This document shows positions 9,808 through 23,900 of a stretch of DNA of 64,000 bases, piece by piece. The position numbers and the translations under genes are program-made. The DNA lies in the NCBI RefSeq assembly GCF_010093595.1, contig NW_022985451.1:137710-201709 (forward strand), written 5' to 3'. The notes beneath the pieces were generated by a model that had not been told where the DNA came from, made no database searches, and was given only the letters and a program-made list of their open reading frames with translations. Within the stretch, counting starts at the first letter, position 1. Each line of letters starts with the position of its first letter. This DNA is from Mytilinidion resinicola (Eukaryota > Ascomycota > Dothideomycetes > Mytilinidiales > Mytilinidiaceae).

Positions 9808-12800
9808 TCACGCATCTGCCATAGTCTCATCGCTGTCAACCGTGCCGTTCACGTTGCTTGGATTGTCGTCCGTCTCCTTCCTGAATAGGTCTTTGCGAGC
9901 ATCGACGTCCTCGCGCGACACGTTCTTCATCCAGGTAGTGTTCATCAAGAGTCTCTCCGAGGCGGAATCGTTCCTACTAGCCGTCTTGCGGGACATCTCT
10001 GCTTCGCCTTCTCGGAACCCGGACCTGACAGCATCTTTCTGGACTAGGAAATCCACACCCTCGTAAGGGCCACTGGAGTTCAAGTACTTCATAGTGTAAG
10101 TCCTATCAGGCATGATCTTGAAGGCCTTCTTCTCTTCGCTTCGAACGCTATCGATACGGTCACCGGGTTCGTCGATATCAAGGTCGACTTTGCCTATGGA
10201 TCGTTTCAGGTACGGGAGGTGGACCTTGTCATGGGCGACATTCTCAGTAGGATCTGATAAGGTGTATGAGGCGATGTAGTAGCGCCATGCCTTGATCTTA
10301 TCCAGGGTGCTGACAGCATAAGTGTCGTCGTCCTTCTTGAGAATGTTCACGGATGCGACCTGTTTTGTGGTGTCCTGGAAAACAACGTTAGTTTTGCTCG
10401 TCCCCAAAGGCGTCCAATCGCTAAGTATACTTACGTAGTTGATCTTATACACGTCACCGTCCTTGATATTCTTCTCCACTATCCTTCGGTAACTGATCTC
10501 GTCTCGGTGGGTAGTCTCACGGAAAGGACGATCTTTCTTGAAAGCCTGGTAGACTTCTCCGGTCTTGTCCTTGTTTTCGCTGGGGAAGATCCCTGCCGCA
10601 AACCGGATTAAGGAACTGAGCAGTCTATCTATGGAGTATAGTTGCCATCCACTCTGAAGGTAGTAACGGCGTAATGTCTCCTCCACTACGCCAGCGTCGA
10701 CCTCGCCCTTGATCTGATCCTCGAAGATGGTCAACATCTGCTCGTAGTAGTTGGCGGTATCCGATGTGTCGCCGAAGAAGTCTTCAGGATATTTATCGAT
10801 CATCTTGAGCTCTGTTGCTGGCTTGTATTGCTTGGCCCGTGCGACAGTCTCCCGTACTTGCGGTTCGGTCTGTTTGAGGGCGGAGAGACGCTCGTACAGA
10901 ATAACAAACATCCGGAAGAAACAGTAGATGGTCAGATTGCAATACATGTTGTAGTTGTCTCGAACGTATGGCTCATCCGGCTTCAGGTCATCGCTGCCGC
11001 CATATTCGTCTCTAGTTGCGTATGTTGCCCAGCGGTGAGCGCCGGAGGCGTCCTTGGAAGCGGCAGCGGATCCGCTAGCGACCGCGGTGAACTCTTCTTC
11101 AGCAGCAGAAGCGTGATCGGGAGTACTATCGCGGCTCTCGGACGCAGCACTATCATCCTTGTCTTTACGAGCCGACTTGCCGCGGCCACGATCAAGAACG
11201 CCACGAAGAAGATTCTGTTTCTTCGATTTGTGGCCTTTCTGCGATGAGCCGTCATCGGCGCTCATAGTCTCTTCCTCACCAGACTCATTCCTAGGCGAAC
11301 CATTGGTAGAGGTGTGGATGCCTTGTTCGAAGCGAGTAGGATCGATACCGAAGAAGAGAGGGACAAATTCCTTGATGAACTTCGTGATGCTGCCAGAGTC
11401 TGATCCTGTGTGAGAGGCATGATCGATGTAGCAGATGATCAGACGAGCAGTGTCGAATAGAACATCCTCATCCTTGAATGAGTAGGCAAATTGGTACGGC
11501 GTGGTCTTGATCTCATTGAACTCGAGTTGGCGGCGTTGCTCCTCATACTTGACTTGGATCTCATTCTGTAAGGTCTTGAGTTGAAATTGGCGCTTGTCAG
11601 CCTGTTTGGCACCCAGGCTTTGATGATCGAGCGACTTCCAGAATATTTTCTGAGTCTGTTCACGCCAGACCTTCTCCCATTCTCGCTGGGCGGCTTTCCA
11701 TTCTTCTAGCTTCTGCTTGAGCCGGCTCAAAAGAACGGGAATGACATTGTAAGGCTGGGCAAACAGCTCGATGATAACCTGGTTTCCTTTGTCGCGGCCA
11801 TAGATCTTCCGAATGACCCTTTTGTAGATGGACTCGCTCTGGCCACCGAGGCCCGGAGGCAGCACAAAGGTCAATCGCTCATCGGCGGAGCTCTGGAGAA
11901 GTTGTGTCGCGATAGGTTCGAGTTGTTGGATGGTCCTAATGCAGGCTTCAATGTTGTGGTCATAATCGTGGCGCTCTTCTTCGATGCGATGAAGCCCTTC
12001 TTCGTATTGGTTCTTGCGATGAGCGACGAAGCCCGAGTCTTCGGAAGCCCAAGTTGGGTGAGAAGCCCATTCATCGTTCAAGACGGCTTGGCAGAGCTGG
12101 TCGCGACCACTGCAAACTCGTTCACGCTCCTAGGAATGCTTGTCAGCTGATGGCCTTATCTAAAGACAACTTGGAAACTTACCCGCTTCGGCAGAAGGCG
12201 GTAGCTTGGACCCAGACCACGGCAGTTCGACAAGGAAACCCTGGAAGTCACGGTCCTGGCCTTGGTCTTGATCACTGTCTCCTCCTTCTCGATACTTAAG
12301 AATTGTCTAAACCATTCGAGCAAGTCTGGATTGCCACCAATGAAGCTCTGTGCACGTGCATAGAGCAGATTCTTGTCGATCAGGTCCTGAGAGAAGAGAT
12401 TGCAGAGCTTGAGGAACTCGTTCATCGTGTTCTTGTTGCCGATGAATTTCTTGGCTCGGTCGAAGAAGGCTAGCTCTTCGCCGGTGGCGACTGTCGTCGT
12501 GACGGGCTTGATGGGTTCGGGGAGGGCCGGTGTCAAGGTTGGAGACACCGCGGGGCCGTCGGGGATCATGGGCTGCTTTGCAGTATGGGCGGTCTTCGCG
12601 CGCTTTGTAGGAGATGTGTTAGCCACTTGTTGTTCTAGCCGTGGCAGGCTGTTGGGCGAAGCCCGTCGTTTGCCACTCCCGGACAGCCCGAGAGGCGGGA
12701 TCGGGAGTTCGTTGACAGCATTGGGAATGGGGGTGAAGCGTTCTGCGGACTCCTTGATAGGATCGTCCATGTTGCAGAGTTGGGAATGAGGGTATGATAA

Positions 12801-15559
12801 CGACGAAACGTTTTAGGAGGTGCAGGAGTCTGGAAGATTGCTTGCGCGGAAGGATGGTGTGTGTTGTAGATGTAGTGGTTGAAGAAAGAAGAGGGTATGG
12901 GAGAGGTGAGGAAGTGATGAAGCGTTGCCAGCGCACGGGCCATATGCCGACCCCTTCTATTGGCTGCAGTGGATGAACAATAGGGTACTTCACGACACAA
13001 TAAGAACTTTTTTCACATACCTTTGCAATGTTTGCTTGGCCGTATCCAGCCCTGGCACCTCCACTTCCTTGCTCCGGAGCGATGGAATTAACAATACCGG
13101 CGGATCGTCCATCTCCAGCGGGTCTCTCGCCGCGCTTGCGCTTGTTGTCTCTGTTCGCGGTTGGAGTCGGGGCAAAGTTACCCATAGGCGGAAGCCTCGA
13201 AGCATCTGCCCGGGGCGTCTGGTGCGAGTGCGCAGAGCCTGCTTGGTATCCCGCCTCGCCTCTAACGTTGCTGAGCATGACGGCGTCTTCAGCGTGGCGT
13301 GCGGCGGCCTGCTGCTGAGCTGCTCGATGTTGCGCGGCGGATTCAGGGAGAAACTGTTTGAAGTCTTCTAGTAGGTCCGGCGCGGAGTTGAATAGGCTCG
13401 TGACCTGAGCATATACGTCTTGGATAGGTTTGGATTCCCGCTGATACGTCTGCAGAATCTCAAGGAACTGCTTGTAGATGTCTGGCTGAGAGGCAAACCG
13501 GTTCTGCGTGGTGATATACGTCAGCTTAAGAACTCCGTAGTATTAGGGATATCGATTTTGAAACTCACTTTAATCTTGTTGACATAACTTATGGCATGGT
13601 TGAACTCCACTGGGCCTCGCTTCTCTCCTCCTGGCCCGACACTGACCGACTGAACGACTTGGCTCGCTCCGTTCATGCCTTGGATAGGGAGCGGTATAGC
13701 CGATTCACCGCTGGGAGACAACAGCGACCGACCTGTTGCTGCTGCAGACACGGCACTCTGAAGCTGCGAAACTCCTCGCTGCTCTTGCTGGTGAGCCATG
13801 GCCGCCGCAGTAGATGCTGCATCTTGGTGATTACGCTGGGCAATAGCCTCCGGAGACAGAGGTGCCTGGGCGTGCTGGCCTTGTTGACCACCAAAAAGTG
13901 AATGACCAAGATTTCGGTTATTCGGGCTGAACATGGCTTCCTGAGGATCTTGTGCCCGGGCTTGCTGCCAATTACCACTTGCGCCACGAGACGCCGAGTC
14001 ATAGTATGGGCTTTCTCCAGGGTTATTCCCGTTCCCATTCACAGCTGCACTGCGAGGGGCTGACAGCGGGCGCGGCACGGGCATCGAAGATACCGTGGTC
14101 CCCATGGGAGTTGTGACCCTGATAGCGTTGGGATCGCCGCCGGTGCCACATTCGATCTTGTATCCGGGAGGGAGAAACGTATTGAAGCCTTGAATCAAAT
14201 TCGGATTGCCGGCAAAGAGAGTTGAAACTCGCTCAATAACGCCCGGAGTATCAATGCTAATATAATGAGCAAGGTTCATCAAGGAGAACTAAAGAACTTA
14301 CGCTCCGCTCTTGAAATCTTTCATGATATCGAGGAACTTGTTATAAACGTCGGGATGATCTGCAAACTGAACCTTGACTTGGTCGAGATAGCTAAGCGCA
14401 TCCTGTTGCGAAAAGTCAGAAAGCTATCATACGGGAATGCAACCGCTTTTCGAGCAGACTTACGTTGAGAATCGGTTGTTGTCCTTGGACCATACCCAGC
14501 TGCCCGGGCATCCCGGGACCCCCGAATGGCATCAGCATTGAACTCTGGGCTTGTGGTTGAACAGCGGGCTGCATTCGCGGAGTAGCATCACCCTGCTGAA
14601 CAGCACCACCCCCGAAAATGTTTCCTGGGCCATTCGGCGCGCCGATCGACGCCGAGAGGGCGTTGGTCCCGCTCAAGGTTGCAGAATTTCCGAGCAATCC
14701 ATTTGGTCCATGTATGGTTCGTACTGCTGGAGCTACAGCTACGGGCTGATGGATCTGCATCGTTTCTGAGTGGCTTTGTATGGCAGCTTCATGTTGCTGC
14801 TGTCGTTCTCGCATTTCGCGTTCTCTATGCTCAGCTTCACGCCTTGCTGCTTCTTCTTGAGCTTCCATAATCTCTCGTTCTCTGTTGTCTCGGTCTCGCA
14901 TCTCCCTGTCGCGATCAAGACTTGCCTGATTCTGTGCATGCAAATGCGGTTGTTGCAAGGTCTGCGATATGCCTGGCAACGAGTATCCAGGTCCTTGCAT
15001 AGCATTCTGATGGGGTTGAGGCCCGGAAGCCGACTCTTGATTCGATGAGGGTGGCCTTTGCGCGCTCTGGCTGGGCGAAGCCTGCGTGGCTTGAGTCAAG
15101 CCGGCGATGGCAGGAAGATTGTGCGGCGATGACTGATTCGAGGAGTAGAATGGGGCTATAGTACGCAGAGCATCAGCATGCTGTGACACAGACGGACTGC
15201 AAGACTGCATCGTGGAAGCCAAGAGAGGGGGTATACCTGTTGGTGGGGGTAGGACTGGTCCAGTGCTCTGGGATGCCGAAGCTTGCGGGATTTGTTGCTG
15301 AGTTGCGTTGCTAGAGCTGTAGCGAAGAGAGTCAGCATGATAACGGTCAAACCAGAGGTCGAGGGTGTGGGATAGGGTAGCTGTGTCCATGATGACGCAG
15401 TACAGCGCGCGAGAGGGCGAGAGGGAGAGTTTAAAAGACGCACCCAAATCCTCCCAGAGCTCTCGGAGCGGGTCCCTGAGCTGCATCGGCTGTTTGCTGT
15501 CCACTCCCAGCTCCCGGCGCTTGTGCCGGTAGCCACCCGTCGCGAGATGTAGGATTCAT
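9808..15559 (-). CDS. SIN3: Sin3-type transcriptional corepressor
   Basis: This is the scaffold of the nuclear Rpd3/Sin3 histone deacetylase complex. Minus-strand exons are 15559-15444, 15316-14464, 14402-14302, 14256-13569, 13503-13021, 12752-12183, 12129-10435 and 10374-9808. They sum to 1,691 codons with every phase consistent. Three paired amphipathic helix domains are seen. PAH1 is near residues 323-385 ([22 protein letters not shown]). PAH2 is near 575-645 ([28 protein letters not shown]). PAH3 is near 838-905 ([14 protein letters not shown]). The HDAC-interaction region follows, starting at [15 protein letters not shown], with [20 protein letters not shown] glutamine-rich linker with an Arg/Glu helix lies before PAH1. 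The start gives MNPTSRDGW, reached through a 127-base intron. The 268-base intron between exons 5 and 6 is the least certain junction. The intron between exons 7 and 8 is a stop-free multiple of three. Confidence 0.93.
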
Positions 15560-16466
15560 TGTGCGGCCGCGTTGGTTGATGTCAGGACGCGCGAGGGAAC
15601 GGAAACATCTATAGCTCCTGTATCGGCGAGTATGGAGGAAGCTTTTCAGCTCATCAAGGTTTCGAGAAGATTGAGCGACCGGGTCGCGGAAGGTCGGATG
15701 GAATTAGACAGCTCCCAAACACCGGGACGGGGGCTGGCAGCTCGAGCCGTGCAGGTGACGGACGTGAACGCAGTGGCGTCTGGACAAAAAGGTAAAGATA
15801 GCTCCGCGCAGCAGTCGCGCGATCGTAGGCGGGAGGGAGGAGAGGGTGAATGGTCTGGCGATGCGCGAGGCCGTGGTGTCGAAGAGGTGGGCGAGAGGAG
15901 ACGCTCTGTCGCTCTGGATCGAATTCCGCGATGCGGATTTCTGCCACCGCCCGCGGACCCCTGCCCGGTGAAAGGGATAACGATTGGCCTGATCCTGTCC
16001 CTGAAGTCTCTGGTTACATAATTCTTCACTTCAATCCTCACCACTACAAGACAGTATTGGAACATAAGTATACAAACACTTGCTTGCTAACGCACAGGGC
16101 GCTCTGATGTGGTAGGAAGACCGTCACGAGCATTCGAAAGTTCATCCAATTCGGGCTAGCCCTGAATGAGTGTCCAGCAGAACTGGGCCTGACAAGAAAG
16201 ACATGAAGCCTGATGAAAACCGTTTCGAACATTACTGAGATGTAGAGCGTGTCATCAATCTAGCTAATTACTTCGTGGCCATCGATATGCCAACGCGGTG
16301 GCAACGCCAAGACAAACGAAACCACACTAGCTCCGTAGCTTCCAGTAGAATATTTAGAAATCAGGTTGAGTACACCTTTGCCAAGCACTAATTAGGCTAG
16401 TCCAATGGAATCCTCGATCTTTCGGGGTTGGGAATATATCAAAGCAGCCTACGCATTAACAAAACT
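15560..16466. other. Upstream region of SIN3 and 3' flank of the beta-glucosidase gene
   Basis: The GC-rich part next to 15559 is the likely SIN3 promoter and 5' UTR. I see no gene in the remaining sequence. Confidence 0.5.
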
Positions 16467-19400
16467 CTAGAAAATCCACTGAAACGACTCCGTCACCTCG
16501 AATCGAATAGACGCCCTGGCATTCACGTTAGCATATCTCATGCCACACTAGCCCCAAAAGCTACATGAACATACCTGATATCCGCCGATGACGCCCCAAT
16601 CAGCACATGAAAAGTCCCTTCCTCGGCAACCCACGCTCCACTCTGGCCCAAAGAAGTATCATAGTATCCAACCGAGTGCTTATCTAACTTCAAATCCACC
16701 GTCTTCGTCTCTCCGGGCTCCAGAAATACCTTCGCAAAAGCTTGCAGTTCTTTTTCTGGTCTCGGAAGGTTTGACTCTGGGTCTCTGATATACGCCTGCA
16801 CGATTTCATGCGCAGCCACTTGACCACTATTTGTGATTAGAATCGAGACGACGAGAGGGTCTGATTCCGCGAGTACCTTTGCGCTAATCGTCGGCGCTCC
16901 GTACTCGAAAGTGGTGTATGAAAGCCCGTGGCCAAAAGGGAACAGGGGCTCAACCTTCGACTTCTCGTAGTGCCGGTAGCCAATGTAGATGCCTTCGCCA
17001 TACACTGTTTTCAGATTCTCGCAGGGCCAGTTGTGGTAGGCCGGGTTGTCCTCGAGTCTCTTTGGAAATGTGGTGGGAAGCTTCCCACTGGGGCTTTGAA
17101 TGCCGAAAAGTACGTCTGCTAATGCATTACCGGCTTCTTGTCCTTGGTACCAGGCTTGAAGTATAGCGGGAACCTTGTCGGCCCATGGCATCGTAACCGG
17201 TGTTCCTGACTGGTTGACTACGATGGTCTTCGGATTCGCCTCCAGCACGGCTTCGATAAGTCTATCCTGGCTGCCATCCTTCGGGAGGTCCATCGTCTGC
17301 CTGTCATAGCCTTCCGACTCCCACTCTTCGTCCAGCCCCACAACCACAATAGCAACGTCGGCATCGCGAGCGGCCTTCACAGCCTCATCCTCAAGGTCAA
17401 CCAGCTCTTCGTCTCTGTACCCAATACGACATCCACCATATTCGTGCGACTTTCCCTCAATCGACATCTTCGCCAGCGGCCGGACTTCATTCGTGCTTTC
17501 AATGAGGATCTGAACGGGGACCCCTTCTTCTAGGAAAGTCGACTTGATGACATCCTTGCAAGCTGAGAACATGGCTTCGCCCTCTTCTGTCCAATTCCAG
17601 ACGTCGATGAAAAGCTCGCCGTTCAAGAGCATTCGCCCTGGGCCCACGCTGGAAAAGCTGAACTCATGGAAGCCGCTTCTCACCGGAGTGAGTGTCGTCT
17701 TTACCTTGAAAGAGAAAGCCGGCAGGACCTTCTTAGGTGCCGAGTCCCACATCCATAGGTCAGTTCCAGGTCGGTTCTGTATCTCCGCCGGCTCGCCTTT
17801 GAACCTGTCGCTATAGTAGAACTCCACCGTAACCCCCGGTTCTCCGCCCGAAGTACGGCAGTAGTCGTTTGCGAGCGGTAGCCATTTTCTACTATCGCAC
17901 CCTTGAGCAAAGACCAATTCGGCTTCCGTTCCTGAACTAATTCCCTCAAATGGCGTGGTCAGATAGTAAGGTTTGAGAGTCGCACTCCCACCTCCTCCTG
18001 CAATAGCTCGCTTCGCATTAGGGCCAATAATAGCAATCTTCTTAGCTCCTTTGATAGGAAGAATACTCTTCTCATTTTTCAACAGGGTCAGCCCTTCGAC
18101 ACCAGCTTGGCGAATCAGCTGACGAGTTTCCGGCGTGTCTCTGGATCGTTCCGGTGATTCCAGCGGCCCGTCTAAGCCTTTAGTCCTGTCCACAAGATAA
18201 AGGACGTTCCCGGCTGCTAGCTCGATGTCGCTTCGCGATAGCTCACCCGCCTCTACGGCTTGTAGGACCTTAGAGGTTTCTCGATATTTGGCTGGCCCGG
18301 GCATCTCGACGTCGCAGCCAGCGCTGATCGCGGGAGCTGTGGCGTATGTTCCTGTCCAGTCTGACATGACTAGTCTGTAAATATGTCAGCCTTTAACTTT
18401 GCACAAGGTCTCCTACTGGATCTCCCAAGCGCTAGTCCTCTTCTTTGCAGCTCGCTTTTATCCGACTTCGTGTGTTCAGATACAGGGGAAAGCTCACCCG
18501 TCGTACTGCCACTCCCCTCGCAAAACATCCTTGATAGTATGCTCATTCTCATCCGCATGGACCCCATTCACCAAATTATACGAACTCATCAATGCCCAAG
18601 GTGAGCTTTCGCGCACCGCAATCTCGAACGGCTTGAGATAGATCTCCCTCAAAGGCCTCTCCGCTATTACTGCATCATAAGCCTTACGCTCAGTTTCTTG
18701 CTCATTCCCAACAAAATGCTTGATAGTCGCTGCAACGCCCTTATTCTGAAGCCCACGGATATAGGAAGCGGCTAGCTTTCCACTAAGATATGGATCTTCC
18801 GAGAAAGTCTCGAAGTTTCTTCCTCCGAGTGGTGATCGGTGCATGCAGACGGTTGGGGCAAGGAGGACGTCTGCGCCACGAGCTTTGGTTTCATCCGCGA
18901 GGTGGCTTCCAATTTCTTCAATCAGGTCTACATTCCATGTTGCAGCCATTGAAACACCGCAAGGGAACAAGGCAGCCTAAGAGTGATTAGCATCGTTAAT
19001 CTCCTGGACAATACTGGTCGGAACTCACTGGAGTGCCATCTTTGAAGAACTCTCCTCTAGCCCCGTTTGGTCCGTCTGTGGTTTTGATGGAGGGAATCCC
19101 CCTTTCTGGAAAAGCTTTGGTCCTCCAAAAGTCTGCGCCGGCGAGAAGGGAAACCTTGAGATATCAACCTAGCGTCTTGTGATGGTCTTAGGTCTAGAAA
19201 AACTTGTCGAGAATCTGAAAATTGGAATAGATTACGGAAGTGCAAGTACGAAACGGTAAATTTTGATGAGGGGGTAATTGCATAGTTTAGACAAAATCTA
19301 GACTTTGTCGACGGTACCCTAACTAAGCCGTGAAGAGTTTGAAGAAGAGTTACAAGAGAGACTGAAACTACTATAATTACATCTCTCATGGCGTCTCTGA

Positions 19401-19536
19401 ACGGTATTTTGATAGGCAGTGATATATTTGAGAGTGCTAAAGCACAACATACTTGTTCCTCCAACGACAACGTCTTTGCCAACTCCCTCGCCCTATCATC
19501 AGGCTTCTCAGTACCAAACACTTTCAATCCAGCCAT
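16467..19536 (-). CDS. GH3 beta-glucosidase with PA14 domain
   Basis: This enzyme hydrolyses terminal beta-glucosides such as cellobiose. Minus-strand exons are 19536-19453, 19154-19029, 18976-18498, 18374-16575 and 16515-16467, giving 845 residues with consistent phases. The GH3 barrel contains TDGPNGARGE, HRSPLGGRNFETFSEDP and KHFVGNEQE. The catalytic nucleophile is Asp235 in LVMSDWTG. The C-terminal GH3 domain is interrupted by a PA14-like insertion (about residues 395-550, with SGFHEFSFSSVGPGRMLLNG). A probable acid/base Glu lies in EEWESEGYDRQTMDLP, and a fibronectin III-like tail ends in FEVTESF. No signal peptide is visible, so the enzyme is probably intracellular. Intron 1 is long (298 bases). 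The final 16 codons are in a separate exon, which restores the family's usual ending. Confidence 0.92.
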
Positions 19537-20942
19537 GACGCTTATACAATCAGAGCGCTTCGGGATGAGTGGTGAAGAAGGTAGAACCAGTTCTGGCTCA
19601 AGAGGCGCAGCATCGGCATGAAGTGCGGCATGCTTTATACCGACACCTTCTCTCCCAGGGTCCTCTCGCCCAGAACTTGCAAGGTATGTATCGCCTATGG
19701 CAAGGTATGGATGGCTTAATCAGGCAATCGGAGTATCTGGCCTCGATCCGCGTCTTGCCACGCCAGACAAACGGCCTACCACGGAGGCGCAGAAGGAGAT
19801 GGTTTCAACGGAAAATAAGGCGTTGGTAATCAATGAGTACCGGGAGACTACCAAACCACGCCAGACCGATTATGAAACTGTACCAGAGTAAGGTACGGCC
19901 GCAGCGTAACAGTAACAAGCGAGATACGGATGGTGGGTCTATGGTTGCCTGGTCGTTGCTATTGGTTGGAAAGATGGCGCGGCGAGGTATAAAAGGATGC
20001 AAGTCGACTTTGTAGCTCGCCGCCTGCTGCCGTGAGCACTCTGTCAATCTAGATCTAGGAATCGCATATGCGTGGAGCGAGGCAACCGGTGTGCGGGGCT
20101 CGAATTGCAACGAGGTCTTCCCACGGATCCGTCAAGTACATGGTATCATGGGAAGATCGCACGAATCGCAGCGTGCTGGCAGTGGGACGCAGCAATCGAG
20201 CTGATTCTAGGGTCGTAAAATGAGAACACTGTCGCCATAGTGGGCGTTGATTCGGCCGGGGCTTGAGCAGTATGCGGGCAACAGCGTTCTCGTATTGTAC
20301 CGGAGGCACAAGTCCGAGGGTTAGTCGCAAAAGTCGCGATACGGCACCAGTCATTCTCGCTGAAAGGATGGACGCGGGGGTCGGTCGAGTGGTCCCATGG
20401 AATCCTGCCGGGTAATTGGGAGGTCGTGCAAGATCCACAGCTGGAGTTGCGGCCCTATGTACCGACCTAGCGCAGGGCGAACGCCAACGTGACCTAGACG
20501 TGATTGATAATATATCCGGAGCAGAATCGACAGGGAGAATATCCGTCCACAAATTTATCTGAAGCATAATCGCCAGCCATAGGGTTAATCGTTCGTCGGG
20601 ATATTACGGACTGAAGCAATCACGAGACCTCATACTCAATAAGTGACTGATAGAAACGAATATGTGAATTCAATCATCTATCCATACCTCTTGCGCCATA
20701 CGCTAACGATTCTCCTAGAGCGAGGTCCATCGCCCTCCTTCCAGTGGACGATAACCAATACAGAAGCAATATCTAATAACAAACAACCAAGCCGAGCTGC
20801 GGTACGATTTTCCCTACCGTGGCGCCGGCCTCGCACATCAAATGCATGCCTCGACATCCCAAAACCCATAGATGAAGAGTACAAATCGACAAGGGCACTG
20901 AGGTGCCGCTGTATACGGCAATCTACCTCAATCATGGCGCGT
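19537..20942. other. Intergenic region between the beta-glucosidase and myosin-I genes
   Basis: This is the upstream region of the glucosidase gene and the 3' flank of myosin-I. Several open frames up to 170 codons exist (for example 20055-20567 on the minus strand), but their composition and lack of recognisable motifs argue against coding. A TATAAAAG lies near 19988 on the plus strand with no recognisable gene after it. Confidence 0.45.
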
Positions 20943-23900
20943 TCACCACTCGTCCTCCTGAGCAGGACGGCGACCCTGCATAGCCGCCTGCCTTGCCCTC
21001 AATGCCTCTGCTAAGCCTCCCGCAATACTTCCACCACTGTCTCTGGCTCCTATGTCACTACTACTCGCTCCGCTTCCGGAGTAGCCACTATCTCGTGGAG
21101 CTGGAGTTGGCAAGGCTTTCTTTGCGGCCGGACGTTTTGCAGGCGGGGCAGGGGGAGTTGGCTTGCCTCTGATACCTCCGTTACTCGATACACCATTCGC
21201 GGGAGGCGGGGCAGGCGCAGCGCGGGGTGCTACGGGTGGTGGAGGAGGCGGAGCTGGCTTGCTCGCATACTCTTCTAGGTATGCGGATGGGGCCCAACCT
21301 GATTCTGATTTGTCCATCCGGCTTGCCAACCACCAACCTGTTCATTTCTGTCAGTGGTGCAACACAGAAATCGACGAGAGCGAGAACATACCGTTGCCCG
21401 CCTTCTGGGTGACCAAGATGATCTCGTCTTTCCTCAGACTGAGCTCACCATCAGACTGTCCGGCGAACTCATACACAGCTCGGTATGTGGGTTCCTTAGG
21501 GGTAGGGGCAGCCGCAGGAGGGGGTGGTGGTGGGGGAGGAACACGCGCCGATGCAGTTGATGCAGATGAAGTATTGCGATTATGCGCTGCTCCGTTGGAC
21601 AATGCTGCCACCGGCTGGGGCACTGGTCTTGGCTGCGCTGCAGCTTGTGTCTGCCTTGGAGCTGGACGATTGGCGAGCTTAGATGGCCCTCCCTTAGGAC
21701 CACCAGGGCGTAAGAGCTTACCGCTCGTGATCGGCTTACCTGCGACCTGTTTGCCCCTGGGGGTGGGCCGTGACACGGAATTCGGTGGCTCTCCTTGCGC
21801 AGTGTGTATAGCTCCACTCTTATATAGGTCGTCTCTGGGTACGGCAGGATCTTTGATCGCCTTGACCACGACAGGCTTCCCAGGTTTCTTATTGAATTCA
21901 ATGCTGCGAAGTGTTAGCCTCATTCGTCGTTTTATCAGTCGAACCACTTACGTAGGCCCGATCCTAATGTCTATTGAGCCACGAGTCGTCGTCTTGAGAT
22001 GGGTGAAGAACTCAGTTTTGAAGATACAATTGATCAAGGGATCCGGTTCTTGAGGTGATCCCACGCCAAGGGCAAACCAATCGTCCTTCAAATTCGAAGC
22101 ACTGACGTATTTGATCGCTCCTAAGCCGATGACCCTCTCCGCCTGTATCGACAATTGCCGGTTGACCATGACTTGCTTGACAATATAGACGCTTTTCTTG
22201 GTAAGGATCAGTATCCGTGGTTCCGGCTTACTCGATCGGCCGAGTTTGGATACGAGTAGCTCAGCCCTGCACGAGAAGAGGACCTCTTCGCTTCCACTGA
22301 TATTGGCGCCATTCCTTATCACCTCTCCCGGGCCTCCTCGGTTGCCAATGCCCAGATAGTCGCCTAGGAATCGGCGATATCCGACTAGACTGTAACGCCT
22401 CCTCTCTTTGCGTCCTGCTAGGATTGCGTGGCCCTGGTCTCGGAACTGTATGAACTCAAGACCACCGTTGACCCTCCTCCAGAAACGTTGGATGCGAGTA
22501 GCACACTCGATTCTGTAGCGAAGGTAATTTCTCCATGCTCGTTGAATCCTGATAGCCATGTTGTGCCAATAACGATCCCGCATGGTTTCCAATGCGAACA
22601 GTGTTTCTGGAGTCTTGACGAAGACTTTGGTGACGCCCATCTGAAATTCTTCGGCAGGGATACTGGTGTCCTTGAGAATCTGCTTGGTACCAGTCTGGTA
22701 ATCGCCTGTCCACGTGTACTCGCCCGCATAACCCGTCTTCGGAGAAAGTAGGAAGAATCGTTCGACGAATTTCTCGAAGGTCTGTCTGGACGCGAATCCT
22801 GCTCGCCGAATCCTGACATTTTCCTGCAGACCAAGATACTTAATCTGATGGAGGACGTTAGGCGAGTTGTATTCTGAGGCTGACTTGTTTTCGTTGGGTT
22901 TGATTGTTCGAATGTACGACGGCGAGGCTTTCATTAGAGTCGCCACGAGATCATTTGCCGATAGCTTGATCTTGTCGCCGGCAGTTGGGGGCCTCCGTTT
23001 GTTATCTTGATCGACTTGATGCGGGAATAGCACATGGACGAAGCTGTTGGAGCTCTGGCCAACCAGATTGAGTAAATCCTTCAGGAGCTGGTCCTTGTTT
23101 TTATCAGTCATACCATCGACGGCGTACGACACATCACCTGCGTAGTGCTTGATGATAAACTGTCCTTGTCGGGGCTGGAAGTTCGGGTTGTCAGACAGGG
23201 CGTTCAACCTCTGCACGAAGGTTTGGTCGGCGGCTGTGGGATCAGCATGTGCAGTCGCACAGGCATCATTTAGTGCGGAGAAGACTCCCGGCGGCCGTCT
23301 CTCTTCAATCAGGTCGCAAACAACCTTGTTGTCGAAATATTTGATAGGGGTCCACTTGATCTGTTCTCGAGCGTACTCTTCTTGTTCCGTACGTAGAGTC
23401 AATTGAATGAAGATCTGCTGGAGCTTTTCGTTGACATAGTTAATACAGAGCTGCTCAAAGCTGTTCCGCTCGAAAATCTCGAAACCGTAGATATCCAGAA
23501 TACCAACGGAGTTCGCCATCGCGCCTCGAGCTTTGAGCGATGCGTTGACTCTCTCTACGATCCAATCGAACAGATTGAAATAGATGGCTTTGGCTAGCGC
23601 ATCTCTTACGGATGTTGCTTGAGCGGGATTAAGGGGGACATCGTAGACGGATCCTCTCCGTCCGCCCCGGCTTGTCTCGACTACTCGTAGGGTGAGTGCT
23701 TTGTTGACATGTGACGCCTCCACTTCGAGGAGGTATGCGACGAAGTCGACCACGGAACTATCAGCAATTGCTGCGTTGCCTGAGTCGTCCTCCACAAAGG
23801 AGACATTGCCAAGCCAAAGGATGGCAGCCAGCATTCGGAAGATGTTGTCCTGTTCTGCCTGCGATAAACCAATGATCTTCATAGCATCCAACGTCTCTTG

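Noticed and set aside
20055..20567. 170-codon minus-strand open frame
   Set aside because: It is Arg/Pro/Ser-rich with no domain, no splice continuation and no support from its neighbours. GC-rich intergenic DNA gives such frames by chance.
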